A stretch of 64,000 bases of DNA, from NCBI RefSeq assembly GCF_964222135.1, contig NZ_CAXQBR010000068.1, forward strand, positions 1 through 64,000, read 5' to 3'. The notes beneath the pieces were generated by a model. It did no database searches, was not told the DNA's origin, and was given only the letters and a program-made list of their open reading frames with translations. The DNA comes from Euzebya sp. Its GTDB lineage: Bacteria; Actinomycetota; Nitriliruptoria; Euzebyales; Euzebyaceae. How positions within the stretch are numbered: position 1 is the first letter of the stretch; every line of letters starts with the position of its first letter. The translations under genes were made by a program, and so were the position numbers. Below, piece by piece: positions 42,145 to 51,282 of the stretch.

Positions 42145-43110
42145 ATGCGGTTCATCGTCGTCGGCGCCGGTGCCATCGGGGGCACCCTCGCCGCCCAGCT
42201 GCACGTCACCGGACAGGACGTCGAGGTCGTGGCGCGCGGAGACCACCTCGACGCGATCAGGTCCGGCGGCCTCGTCCGGGTGGCGCCGGACGGGCGCGCG
42301 GTCGCCCACGTCCGAGCCCACGCGCAGGTGTCGGACGCCGTCATCGACGACGACACCGTCGTCGTGCTCGCCACGAAGGTCCACCAGGTCGAGCCGGTCC
42401 TCGACGAGCTGCTGGCCCACGCCGGGCCGGACGTGCCCGTCGCCTGCGTCCACAACGGGGTGGAGGGCGAGCGGCTGGCGGCCCGCCGGTTCCGACGGGT
42501 CCACGGCGTGCTGATCAACGTCCCCGGCGTCCACCTGACCCCCGGCGAGGTGCAGGTCTTCGCCACCGCACCACGCGGTGTGCTCGACATCGGGCGCTGG
42601 CCGTCAGGGGTCGACGACACGACCCGCGCGATCGCGGACGCCTGGACCCGCGCGGAGTTCCTCTCCGAGGCGTGCGAGGACGTCATGGCCCGCAAGTGGG
42701 CGAAGCTGCTCGGCAACGTCGGCAATGTCCTGCAGGTGCTGTGCGGCACCGACCGGGAGGGGTGGGACCAGCTCTACGAGCGGGTCCGCGACGAGGCGGA
42801 GGCCGTGGTCGCGGCGGCCGGCATCACCGTCGACGCCGCGACCCAGCAGCACCGGGCACAGCTGGTCGCGCGGGCGGACATCGGCGACGTCCGGCGGCCG
42901 GGCGGCTCGACCTGGCAGAGCGCGGTGCGCGGGCAGCCGGTGGAGACGACGGCCCTGAACGGCGAGATCTGCCTGCTCGGACGGCTGCACGGCGTCCCGA
43001 CCCCGGCGAACGACCTGGTGCAGGCCGAGGCGCTGGCCCTCGTGGCCGCGGGCGACCCGATCGGCAGCCGCGACCAGGCAGCGCTGCTCGCACGCCTCGA
43101 CACCGGCTGA
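42145..43110 (+). CDS. Ketopantoate-reductase-family oxidoreductase
   Basis: 321 residues. MRFIVVGAGAIGGTLAAQLHVTGQDVEVVARGDHL is the NADPH-binding start; VLATKVHQVEP, ACVHNGVEGE and CEDVMARKWAKLLGNVGNVLQVLCG (catalytic Lys) follow, and QSAVRGQPVETTALNGEICLLGRLHGVPTPAND ends the substrate domain. PanE reduces 2-dehydropantoate to pantoate for CoA synthesis. The paralogous family is broad, and no pan genes are near, so no symbol is given. ATG 42145 has TATGCC seven to eight bases upstream. Confidence 0.82.
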   Translation: MRFIVVGAGAIGGTLAAQLHVTGQDVEVVARGDHLDAIRSGGLVRVAPDGRAVAHVRAHAQVSDAVIDDDTVVVLATKVHQVEPVLDELLAHAGPDVPVACVHNGVEGERLAARRFRRVHGVLINVPGVHLTPGEVQVFATAPRGVLDIGRWPSGVDDTTRAIADAWTRAEFLSEACEDVMARKWAKLLGNVGNVLQVLCGTDREGWDQLYERVRDEAEAVVAAAGITVDAATQQHRAQLVARADIGDVRRPGGSTWQSAVRGQPVETTALNGEICLLGRLHGVPTPANDLVQAEALALVAAGDPIGSRDQAALLARLDTG

Positions 43111-43166
43111 CGGGGATGCGTACGATCCGGCCTGGACGACCGGGTGGGCGACAGGCGGGACGGGCG

Positions 43167-43862
43167 ATGAGCGCAGGGTGGGACCCGAACGCGACGGACC
43201 GGATCGCCCCGGAGCTGCTCGGCACGCACGCTGCACCGCCCCAGCCGGCACCGCCCCAGCCAGCACCGCCCCAGCCGACGGGGCGTCCCTCGCCGTCCGA
43301 CCCCGTCCTGGACCGCTTCCCGAGACGCCAGGGTGGCGAGGTCCTCGTCTACCAGCAGGGGTTCGTCGACGTGCTGGCCGACGGGTCGGCCCGGTCGATC
43401 GGCTGGGACGAGGTGGGCGACTTCCGCGGTGTCAGCACCCGCAGCCGCGTGACGGTGGCCTTCGTCCCGATCGCGCAGACGACCAGCCACCGCTTCGAGA
43501 TCGGCATGGTGACCGGCGGCACCGTCGTCCTCGACCGCAGCGTCGACCGGGTCCAGGAGCTCGCCGACGCCCTCGAGCGCGCCACGGCCCGCCACCGGCT
43601 GCGCCACCGCCTGGCCGACATCCAGCAGACCGGCCGCACGGTGCTGTCCGACCGGTTCCCGGCGATCACGATCACGTCGCAGGCGGTGTTCGAGCGGGAC
43701 CGGCTGCAGTTCGTCCACAGCGCCGTGGAGGCGTTCGACCCCGCAAACGGGGGCGTACGGATCGCCTACCGCGACGAGCGGGGCAGGCGACGGTTCCTCC
43801 ACCTGCCCGCGGAGAAGCTCGACGTCCGGACCGCGCTGCGGCTGATCGAGGGGCTGCGCTGA
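43167..43862 (+). CDS. Hypothetical protein with Pro-rich repeat and PH-like body
   Basis: 231 residues, no named family. After MSAGWDPNATDRIAPELL come three APPQP repeats encoded by a 15-base tandem repeat, then a beta-rich body: VLVYQQGFVDVLADGSARSIGWDEVGDFRG and FEIGMVTGGTVVLDRSVDRVQELADAL resemble the DUF6585/PH-like modules of actinobacterial cytoplasmic proteins. No signal peptide. ATG 43167 has AGGCGGGA upstream. It converges on the exporter operon with a one-base gap. Confidence 0.6.
   Translation: MSAGWDPNATDRIAPELLGTHAAPPQPAPPQPAPPQPTGRPSPSDPVLDRFPRRQGGEVLVYQQGFVDVLADGSARSIGWDEVGDFRGVSTRSRVTVAFVPIAQTTSHRFEIGMVTGGTVVLDRSVDRVQELADALERATARHRLRHRLADIQQTGRTVLSDRFPAITITSQAVFERDRLQFVHSAVEAFDPANGGVRIAYRDERGRRRFLHLPAEKLDVRTALRLIEGLR
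43233..43277 (+). repeat. 15-base tandem repeat, three copies
   Basis: Three near-identical copies of GCACCGCCCCAGCCG in frame inside the preceding hypothetical gene, coding APPQP units. Only one base differs between copies, so copy number may vary among relatives. Confidence 0.85.
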
Positions 43863-44681
43863 TCAGGTGGCCTTGCGGTAGCCCCGGATCGCGAGCGGGA
43901 CGGTGATCGCCAGGATCCCGACGACCCAGGCCAGGCCGAACCACACGTCCCCTGCCGTCGGGCCGCCGTTGACGAGCGAGCGGACGCCGTTGACGACCGC
44001 CGTCACCGGGGAGTTGTTCGCGAAGGCCTGCAACCAGCCGGGCATGAAGTCGGTCGGCACGAACGCGCTCGACGCGAACACCAGCGGGAAGACCCAGATG
44101 AACCCGCCGACCTGCGCGGTCTCGGCGTCCGGGGCGCGCATGCCGATGTTGACGCTGATCCAGCTGAACGCGAACGCCGTCGCCACGGTCAGGCCGATCG
44201 CGCCGAGGGCGGCGCCGAACCCCGCCTGGAAGCGGAACCCCAGCAGGTAGCCGACGCCGATCATCAGCAGCACGGTCAGGAACGAGCGGAACGCGTCGGC
44301 GATGGTCCGGCCGGCGAGGACGGCGGAGCGGGCCATCGGGAGGGATCGGAAGCGGTCCACGATCCCGGCGCGCATGTCCTCGTTCAGGGCGATGCCCGAC
44401 TGGGTCGAGCCGAACAGCGCGGTCTGGGCGAACACGCCGGGGAGGAGGAAGTTGATGTAGTCGCCCTGGAAGCCCTCGGGGAGCTGGAGCGCGCCGCCGA
44501 ACACGTAGTTGAAGAGCAGCACGAACATGACGGGCTGGACGATCGAGAAGATCATCAGCTGCGGGGAGCGACGGATCTTCATCAGGTTCCGGCCGACGAT
44601 GACCAGGACGTCCTTGACGACCCAGCTCGGCCCGGTGGGCGCGGCCTCGAACTGGCGGGCGGGTGCGGTGGTGGTGCTCAT
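43863..44681 (-). CDS. ABC-2-type transporter permease, DrrB-like
   Basis: 272 residues with six membrane segments. VLVIVGRNLMKIRRSPQLMIFSIVQPVMFVLLFNYVFGGAL is the DrrB/ABC-2 N-terminal pattern, and NEDMRAGIVDRFRSLPMARSAVLAGRTIADAFRS the conserved loop after helix II/III. It forms an exporter with the ATPase encoded just upstream (overlap of four bases, ATGA). Daunorubicin-type exporters pump lipophilic drugs or lipids; the substrate is unknown. Confidence 0.9.
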   Translation of the reverse strand: MSTTTAPARQFEAAPTGPSWVVKDVLVIVGRNLMKIRRSPQLMIFSIVQPVMFVLLFNYVFGGALQLPEGFQGDYINFLLPGVFAQTALFGSTQSGIALNEDMRAGIVDRFRSLPMARSAVLAGRTIADAFRSFLTVLLMIGVGYLLGFRFQAGFGAALGAIGLTVATAFAFSWISVNIGMRAPDAETAQVGGFIWVFPLVFASSAFVPTDFMPGWLQAFANNSPVTAVVNGVRSLVNGGPTAGDVWFGLAWVVGILAITVPLAIRGYRKAT

Positions 44682-45709
44682 CGCGTCGCGGCCTCCGTAC
44701 GGCGGCGACCGCGGCCACGCCGGCCGGTCGCTGCGGGGTCGTCGGCGACGTCGCTGGCGGACTCGCCGGTCAAGGTCAGGAACACCTCGTCGAGGGTGGG
44801 GCGGCGCAGCGCGAGGTCGGCGACCTCGATGCCGGCGGTGTCCAGGCGGCGGACGGCCTGCACCAGCGCCTGGGCGCCGAGGCCCGTGGCGACGTGGACG
44901 TCGCCGGTGAACTCGTCGGTCCGCGGGGTCTCGGGGCCGAGGTCGGCCAGCGCCTCGGCGGCTTCGACGGTGCGGGTCCGGTCGGCGACGGTCAGCTGCA
45001 GGACGTCACCGCCGACGCGGGTCTTCAGCTCGTCCGCGGTCCCCTCGGCGATGATCCGTCCGCGGTCGATCACCGCGATCGAGTCCGCGAGGTGGTCCGC
45101 CTCCTCCAGGTACTGGGTGGTCAGCAGGAGCGTGGTCCCGTCGTCGACCAGCTCCTGCATGAGCCCCCACAGCTCGATCCGGCTGCGCGGGTCGAGGCCG
45201 GTCGTGGGCTCGTCCATGAACAGGACCTGCGGACGGCCGACCAGGGAGGCGGCGAGGTCGAGCCGACGGCGCATGCCGCCGGAGTAGGTCTTCACGGGCC
45301 GGTCGGCGGCCTCGGTCAGGCTGATGCGCTCGAGCACCTCGTCGGCGCGACGGCGCGCCTCGGGGGTCTGCAGGTGGTACAGCCGGCCGACCATGACGAG
45401 GTTCTCCCGCCCGGTCATGTCGGGTTCGACGGCCGCGTACTGACCGGCCAGGCCGATCACCGACCGGATGGCCATCGTGTCCCGCTCGACGTCGAGGCCG
45501 GCGACGGTGGCCCGGCCCTCGGTGGGGGCGAGGAGGGTCGCCAGGATCCGGACGAGGGTCGTCTTGCCGGCGCCGTTCGGGCCCAGCAGGCCCTGGACGG
45601 TCCCCTCGGGCACCTCCAGGTCCACGCCGTCCAGGGCGACGACCTGGTCCCGGCCGCGGTCGCCGAAGGTCCGCCGCACCCCCTGGACGCTGATCATCGG
45701 TTCGCTCAT
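44678..45709 (-). CDS. ABC transporter ATP-binding protein, DrrA-like
   Basis: 343 residues. GPNGAGKTTLVRIL is Walker A, YSGGMRRRLDLAASLVG the ABC signature and VLFMDEPTTGLDPRSR Walker B; the C-terminal extension (about 230-343) with RRPTLDEVFLTLTG is the DrrA regulatory domain. It drives export through the DrrB-like permease. TAGCGT (45723-45718) ends eight bases before ATG 45709, with TTGCCA as -35. The promoter lies back to back with that of the divergent MarR gene. Confidence 0.93.
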   Translation of the reverse strand: MSEPMISVQGVRRTFGDRGRDQVVALDGVDLEVPEGTVQGLLGPNGAGKTTLVRILATLLAPTEGRATVAGLDVERDTMAIRSVIGLAGQYAAVEPDMTGRENLVMVGRLYHLQTPEARRRADEVLERISLTEAADRPVKTYSGGMRRRLDLAASLVGRPQVLFMDEPTTGLDPRSRIELWGLMQELVDDGTTLLLTTQYLEEADHLADSIAVIDRGRIIAEGTADELKTRVGGDVLQLTVADRTRTVEAAEALADLGPETPRTDEFTGDVHVATGLGAQALVQAVRRLDTAGIEVADLALRRPTLDEVFLTLTGESASDVADDPAATGRRGRGRRRTEAATR

Positions 45710-45717
45710 GAGGCGAC

Positions 45718-45769
45718 ACGCTACGAGTGATACTTGAAGTTGGCAACCATTGAATTCTGCAAGTATTCT
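45718..45769. promoter_or_regulatory. Divergent promoters with shared -35 and MarR operator
   Basis: Minus strand: TTGCCA (45746-45741), 17 bases, TAGCGT (45723-45718). Plus strand: TTGGCA (45740-45745), 18 bases, TATTCT (45764-45769). The two -35 boxes lie on top of each other. They are flanked by the inverted repeat ATACTTGAAG (45730-45739) / CTGCAAGTAT (45757-45766), nine of ten bases symmetric, which would block both promoters when bound. Confidence 0.75.
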
Positions 45770-45777
45770 GTGACGCC

Positions 45778-46260
45778 ATGGAACAAGAGGGGCGAGGCGC
45801 GGTCGTCAAGGACGTCGTGCGGATGATGTTCGAGTTGACCGGGATGCTCAGAGCGCACATGGACCGGTCCGCCGCGGCCCTCGACCTGACGCCGATGCAG
45901 GCGCGTGCGCTGTTCGTGACCCACATCCCGGTGCCGATGCGCCAGGTCGCCGACGCGCTCCACTGCGACGCGAGCAACATCACCGGCATCGTCGACCGGC
46001 TGGAGGAGCGGGGGCTCATGCGCCGCGTCACCGATCCCGAGGACCGCCGCCGCCGCAACCTGCTGATCACCGACGAGGGGAAGGTCGTCAACGAGCGGCT
46101 GCGTGATCTGCTGCGAGACGGGAACCCGGTCCTCGCCCTCGACGACGACGAGATCGAGGTCCTGCACGGCCTGCTGCTGAAGGTGCTGGCGTCGGGGACG
46201 CCCGCCGACGTGGTCGACCGCCGGGCGGCGGCTGAGGAAGTCGCGGACCGAGCCCCCTGA
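45778..46260 (+). CDS. MarR-family transcriptional regulator
   Basis: 160 residues. [48 protein letters not shown] is the winged helix with its wing. ATG 45778 lies eight bases after TATTCT and has no Shine-Dalgarno, so the message is probably leaderless. It is divergent from the DrrAB-like exporter with shared operator sites. This is the arrangement of a repressor released by the exported compound. Confidence 0.93.
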   Translation: MEQEGRGAVVKDVVRMMFELTGMLRAHMDRSAAALDLTPMQARALFVTHIPVPMRQVADALHCDASNITGIVDRLEERGLMRRVTDPEDRRRRNLLITDEGKVVNERLRDLLRDGNPVLALDDDEIEVLHGLLLKVLASGTPADVVDRRAAAEEVADRAP

Positions 46261-46272
46261 TCACCAACCGCG

Positions 46273-46407
46273 ATCGCCCCACGGGCGACTCGCGGGCACC
46301 TCGACCACCCCGACATCCCCGCCATCGCCCCACGGGCGACTCACGGACACCACGACCACCCCGACATCCCCGCCATCGCCCCACGGGCGACTCACGGGCA
46401 TCCGCGC
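46273..46407. repeat. 51-base tandem repeat, about 2.6 copies
   Basis: Copies start at 46273, 46324 and 46375 with few mismatches. Each contains the inverted repeat TCGCCC-CAC-GGGCGA, so the transcript could form two or three equal hairpins. The array fills the gap between the MarR stop and the convergent threonine-dehydratase stop. Its role (bidirectional transcription end, mRNA stabiliser or neutral) is unknown. Confidence 0.85.
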
Positions 46408-46478
46408 CGTTGCCGGCCGACCGCCAGCGACCCACGGGCCCCGCGGGCACCGCCGCGCTGAGACCCGACTGCGGACCC

Positions 46479-47468
46479 TCAGAGCCGCTCGAGCGCCCGG
46501 ACCAGCACGCCGGGGTCGGCGTTCCCGCCGGAGCACACGACGGCGACGGTCCGCCCCTCCACCTCGACCCGGCCGGTCAGCGCGGCGGCCAGGGCGATCG
46601 CGCCGCCCGGCTCGACGACGACCTTCAGCTCGGTCATCGCGACGGCCATCGCCTCGAGCGCCTCGTCGTCGGTCACGGTGACGATCCCCGTCAGCAGGCG
46701 CTGGTTGATCCCGAACGTCAGCCGCCCCGGCGTCTCGGTCTGCACCGCGTCGCAGATGGACCGGGCCGCGGGGTCGTTGCGGACGCGCTCGCCGGCCTCG
46801 AGGGAGCGTCGGGTGTCGTCGAAGTCCACCGGCTCGGTGCCCCACAGCTCGGTGGCGGGGGACTCCGCCTCGAGCGCCAGCGCGCACCCGGCCGTCAGCC
46901 CGCCGCCCGATGTCGGCACGACGAAGGCATCGAGCGTCGCGCCCCGCTCCCGCGCCTGCTGGACGACCTCGAGGCCCAGGGTGCCCTGCCCCGCGATCAC
47001 GTGGGGGTCGTCGAAGGGCGGGACGACCACCATCCCGCGCTCGGCGGCGACGGCCATGCCGACGCCCTCGCGGTCCTCGGTGTAGCGGTCGTAGGTGACG
47101 ACCTCGGCGCCGTACTCTCGGGTGTTGCGCAGCTTGACCGCCGGCGCGTCCTCCGGCATCACGATGACGGCGCTGACCCCGAACAGCGCCGCCGCGTGGG
47201 CCACCGCCTGGGCGTGGTTGCCGGAGGAGAACGCGAGCACGCCGCGGGCGCGCTCCTCCTCGGTCAGGCGGCTGATCCGGTTGACCGCGCCGCGGAACTT
47301 GAACGCGCCGACGCGCTGCAGCGACTCGGCCTTGATCAGCAGCCGACCGCCGAGGCGGGCGTCCAGCCGCGGCGACGAAAGCAGCGGAGTCCGGACGGCG
47401 TGACCGGCGATGCGGTCGGCGGCCTCGCGGACGTCTGCGGCGGTCGGCAGCCGGACGTCCTCGGTCAC
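46479..47468 (-). CDS. Threonine/serine dehydratase-like PLP enzyme
   Basis: 329 residues, fold-type [19 protein letters not shown] carries the PLP Lys, [18 protein letters not shown] the substrate loop, [17 protein letters not shown] the phosphate cup and [12 protein letters not shown] the C-terminal motif with Ser or Cys near N1. It deaminates Thr or Ser to the keto acid and NH3. It lacks the ACT-like regulatory domain of IlvA, so it is the catabolic, shorter type. Its start overlaps the dodecin stop by four bases. Confidence 0.9.
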   Translation of the reverse strand: MTEDVRLPTAADVREAADRIAGHAVRTPLLSSPRLDARLGGRLLIKAESLQRVGAFKFRGAVNRISRLTEEERARGVLAFSSGNHAQAVAHAAALFGVSAVIVMPEDAPAVKLRNTREYGAEVVTYDRYTEDREGVGMAVAAERGMVVVPPFDDPHVIAGQGTLGLEVVQQARERGATLDAFVVPTSGGGLTAGCALALEAESPATELWGTEPVDFDDTRRSLEAGERVRNDPAARSICDAVQTETPGRLTFGINQRLLTGIVTVTDDEALEAMAVAMTELKVVVEPGGAIALAAALTGRVEVEGRTVAVVCSGGNADPGVLVRALERL

Positions 47469-47671
47469 GAGCGCTCGATCCGGAAGCGGATGCGGACGTG
47501 GGAGTGGAACTCGGTGATCTCGGTCCCGTCGACCACGGCAGAGGTCTCGAGGACGTCGAAGCCCTGGATGCCGCGGAGGGTCTTCGCGGCTTCCTCGAGC
47601 GCCTTGACCGCGGCGTCCTGCCAGGAGTCGGTCGACACGCCGACCAGGTCGATGGTCTTGATGACTGCCAC
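47465..47671 (-). CDS. Dodecin-family flavin-binding protein
   Basis: 68 residues, exact family size. [42 protein letters not shown] matches dodecin; the binding Trp is Trp18 and Gln near 56 is replaced in HVRIRF context. Dodecins form dodecamers that store FMN, FAD or riboflavin. GTG 47671 is the natural start. It is the first gene of a pair with the dehydratase (ATGA-type overlap). A TAGCAT -10 (47732-47727) and two 15-base repeats lie in its leader. Confidence 0.9.
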   Translation of the reverse strand: MAVIKTIDLVGVSTDSWQDAAVKALEEAAKTLRGIQGFDVLETSAVVDGTEITEFHSHVRIRFRIERS

Positions 47672-47685
47672 GGCTCGTCCAGTCG

Positions 47686-47715
47686 CTCGAGGGTCACGTG
47701 CTCGAGGGTCACGTG
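47686..47715. repeat. 15-base direct repeat in the dodecin leader
   Basis: CTCGAGGGTCACGTG occurs twice without a gap. Each copy contains the palindromes CTCGAG and CACGTG. It stands between the candidate -10 (47732-47727) and the dodecin GTG. It may bind a regulator or merely be a small duplication. Confidence 0.75.
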
Positions 47716-47825
47716 GGGACGCGCAGATGCTAACGGCCCCACCCCGGTGTGCAGGAACCGACGTGAGCCGGGTAGAACCAGATCACCGCAGCACCGACAC
47801 CCCCACCGCCGGAGGCGACGCAGAC

Positions 47826-48899
<1,074 letters not shown>

Positions 48900-48950
48900 G
48901 AGGACACCACTGGACATCGCCTAGACCGACATAGCACCTGGGAACTGGTC

Positions 48951-48977
48951 TAAAGACATCAGGGGCGCTGCCGATCT
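48951..48977 (+). promoter_or_regulatory. Sigma-28 (FliA/WhiG)-type promoter before the second GGDEF/EAL gene
   Basis: TAAAGACA (48951-48958), 11 bases, GCCGATCT (48970-48977). The FliA/WhiG consensus is TAAAGTTT-N11-GCCGATAA: five of eight and six of eight bases agree with exact spacing. ATG follows seven bases after the -10, so the transcript would be leaderless. TAAA is very rare in this GC-rich sequence. Confidence 0.65.
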
Positions 48978-48984
48978 CCTCTCC

Positions 48985-51282
48985 ATGGCGGCACCCCTCG
49001 TGCCCGGTCGGCGTCACCTCCGGGACGGCATCTCCACGCTCATACCCCAGGGCGTGGGACTTCCCGATGCCGCGTTCAGCGCTCGCCACGGGCTGCTCCG
49101 GGTGGTCCTGGCCGGCCACCTCCCGGCGCTCGCGGTGTTCGGCATGGTCCGCGGCTACGACCCGTCCCACGTCCTGCTCGAGGTCTCGCCGATCCTCGCG
49201 ACGGTCCTCGCCGAGCGCCTGTCGCGCACCCAGCGGTGGCGCGCCCTGTGGGTCACCGGCGGGCTGGCGTGGTGCTCGACGGTCCTGGTCCACCTCAGCG
49301 GCGGCCAGATCGAAGCGCACTTCCACTACTTCGTCGTCGTCGGACTGATCGCGCTCTACCAGCGCTGGCTGCCGTTCGTCTGGGCGCTCGGGTTCACCGT
49401 CGCGAGCCACGGGATCGGCACGATGATCGCGCCGGCGTCGATGTTCAACCACCCCGCGGCGATCAACCGGCCGTGGCTCTGGGCGGGCATCCACGGGGGC
49501 GCGGTGCTGGCCGCCACGATCACCCAGATCGTGTTCTGGTCCGCCGCCGAGCGCGAGCAGCACCGGGTGGAGGAGCTGAGCGACGACCTGGTGGCGACCG
49601 CGCGGGAGAACGCGAGCCAGCGGGCGCGGTTCGAGTCGCTGGTCGCGAACGCCTTCGACGGCGTCGCGATCGTCTGCCCGGCGGGCGATGTCCGCTGGCA
49701 GAGCCCCGCCATGGCCCGGATCATGGGGACACGCCCCGGCGGGGCCCTGGTCGACGTGGTCCGGGAGGGGGACGCCGCCCGGCTGGAGGTCGCGCTCGCC
49801 GCGGCCGGCCGCGGGGACGCCTCCGAACGGCTGATGGTCCGCTGCGGCACCGACGACCCGCGCTGGATCGAGCTGTCGCTGGTCGACCTGACCGCCAACC
49901 CCGACGTCGGCGGCATCGTCGTCAACGCCCGCGACGTGACCGCGCACCGGAAGGCCGAGCACGACCTCGCCTGGCAGGCCCACCACGACGCGCTCACCGG
50001 CCTGCCGAACCGCGCGAAGCTGGACCAGCTCCTCGCCGACCTGGCGACCGGGCCGGACGCCGACCGCAACCTCGCGGTCATGTTCGTCGACGTCGACGAC
50101 TTCAAGCACGTCAACGACCGGCTCGGCCACAGCGTCGGCGACCAGCTGCTCCGCGACGTCGGCCGCCGGCTGCGGGAGGTCGTCCGCCACCAGGACGTCG
50201 TCGCCAGGCTCGGCGGCGACGAGTTCGTCGTCCTCTGCACCGACGCGGGCACGACCGAGGAGGTCCTCGTCGTCGCAGGCCGCATCGCCTCCGCCCTGGA
50301 CGACCCGTTCCAGATCGACGGTGCCACCGTCGCGGTCACCGCGTCGATCGGCGTGGCGCTGCACCACCCGGACCAGCCGGTCGAGGAGCTCCTCCGCCAC
50401 GCCGACCTGGCGATGTACGCCGCGAAGGACCAGGGCCGCGACCGCATCGAGGTCTTCGATCACACCCGGCACCTGACCGACCACCGCGCCGGCCTGCACG
50501 ACGAGCTGCAGGTCGCCATCGAGGTGGGGCAGCTCCGCGTCCACTACCAGCCGATCGTGTCGATCGAGAGCCGCGCCGTCCGCGGGCTCGAGGCCCTCGT
50601 CCGGTGGGAGCACCCGGAGCGCGGCATGGTGTCGCCGGCCGAGTTCATCCCGCTCGCCGAGGTCACCGGCCTGATCGTCCCGCTCGGCACGGTCGTGCTC
50701 GAGACGGCCTGCGCGGACCTGGTGCGCTGGGACCCGCACGGGGACACGACCGTCAGCGTGAACGTCTCCGGCGTCCAGCTGCAGCGGTCCTCCTTCGCCC
50801 CGACGGTCGAGCGCGTGCTCGCCCAGACGGGGCTCGACCCGCGCCGCCTGACCCTCGAGATCACCGAGACCGTCGTCGTCGGCGACGACGCGGTCGTCGG
50901 GACGAACATCGACCGGGTGACCGCACTGGGCGTGCGCCTGGCGATGGACGACTTCGGCACCGGCTACTCGGCCCTGGTGACGTTGAAGCGCTACGCCTTC
51001 GACATCGTGAAGGTCGACCGCGAGTTCGTCGCCGGGCTGAGCGAGCACTCGAGCGACGCGGCGATCGTCCGCGCCGTCATCGGCATGGCCCACGCCCTCG
51101 GCATGGAGGTGGTCGCCGAGGGGATCGAGCACGCCGACCAGCTGGCTGCCCTGGCGGCGATCGGCTCGGACTTCGGGCAGGGCTACGCGTTCGGCCGACC
51201 GGTCGCGCTGGAGGCCCTGCCGCCGGCCAGCGGCGTCGGCTGGGCCATCGCCCCCGCCCCCGCGGTCACGACCGCGAGCTGA
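48985..51282 (+). CDS. Membrane-PAS-GGDEF-EAL protein (c-di-GMP turnover)
   Basis: 765 residues. The N-terminal part (1-190) has about six membrane segments with the His-rich pattern IEAHFHYFVVVGLIALYQRW, seen in sensory MCP and GGDEF proteins. A PAS-like domain (about 205-320) follows, then GGDEF (about 325-485) with the intact site ARLGGDEFVVL and FVDVDDFKHVNDRLGHSVGD, and EAL (about 505-750) with GLEALVRW, LEITETVV, MDDFGTGYSAL and AEGIEH. Both activities are plausible. A sigma-28-type promoter precedes it, tying it to flagellar gene expression. Confidence 0.92.
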   Translation: MAAPLVPGRRHLRDGISTLIPQGVGLPDAAFSARHGLLRVVLAGHLPALAVFGMVRGYDPSHVLLEVSPILATVLAERLSRTQRWRALWVTGGLAWCSTVLVHLSGGQIEAHFHYFVVVGLIALYQRWLPFVWALGFTVASHGIGTMIAPASMFNHPAAINRPWLWAGIHGGAVLAATITQIVFWSAAEREQHRVEELSDDLVATARENASQRARFESLVANAFDGVAIVCPAGDVRWQSPAMARIMGTRPGGALVDVVREGDAARLEVALAAAGRGDASERLMVRCGTDDPRWIELSLVDLTANPDVGGIVVNARDVTAHRKAEHDLAWQAHHDALTGLPNRAKLDQLLADLATGPDADRNLAVMFVDVDDFKHVNDRLGHSVGDQLLRDVGRRLREVVRHQDVVARLGGDEFVVLCTDAGTTEEVLVVAGRIASALDDPFQIDGATVAVTASIGVALHHPDQPVEELLRHADLAMYAAKDQGRDRIEVFDHTRHLTDHRAGLHDELQVAIEVGQLRVHYQPIVSIESRAVRGLEALVRWEHPERGMVSPAEFIPLAEVTGLIVPLGTVVLETACADLVRWDPHGDTTVSVNVSGVQLQRSSFAPTVERVLAQTGLDPRRLTLEITETVVVGDDAVVGTNIDRVTALGVRLAMDDFGTGYSALVTLKRYAFDIVKVDREFVAGLSEHSSDAAIVRAVIGMAHALGMEVVAEGIEHADQLAALAAIGSDFGQGYAFGRPVALEALPPASGVGWAIAPAPAVTTAS

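Noticed and set aside
46273-46407. CRISPR-like repeat array
   Set aside because: The 51-base units are head-to-tail without spacers and there are no cas genes.
48900-48984. c-di-GMP riboswitch before the GGDEF/EAL gene
   Set aside because: TAGACC/GGTCTA arms were noted, but no GEMM core is present and the gap is too short; the sigma-28-type promoter explains the sequence better.
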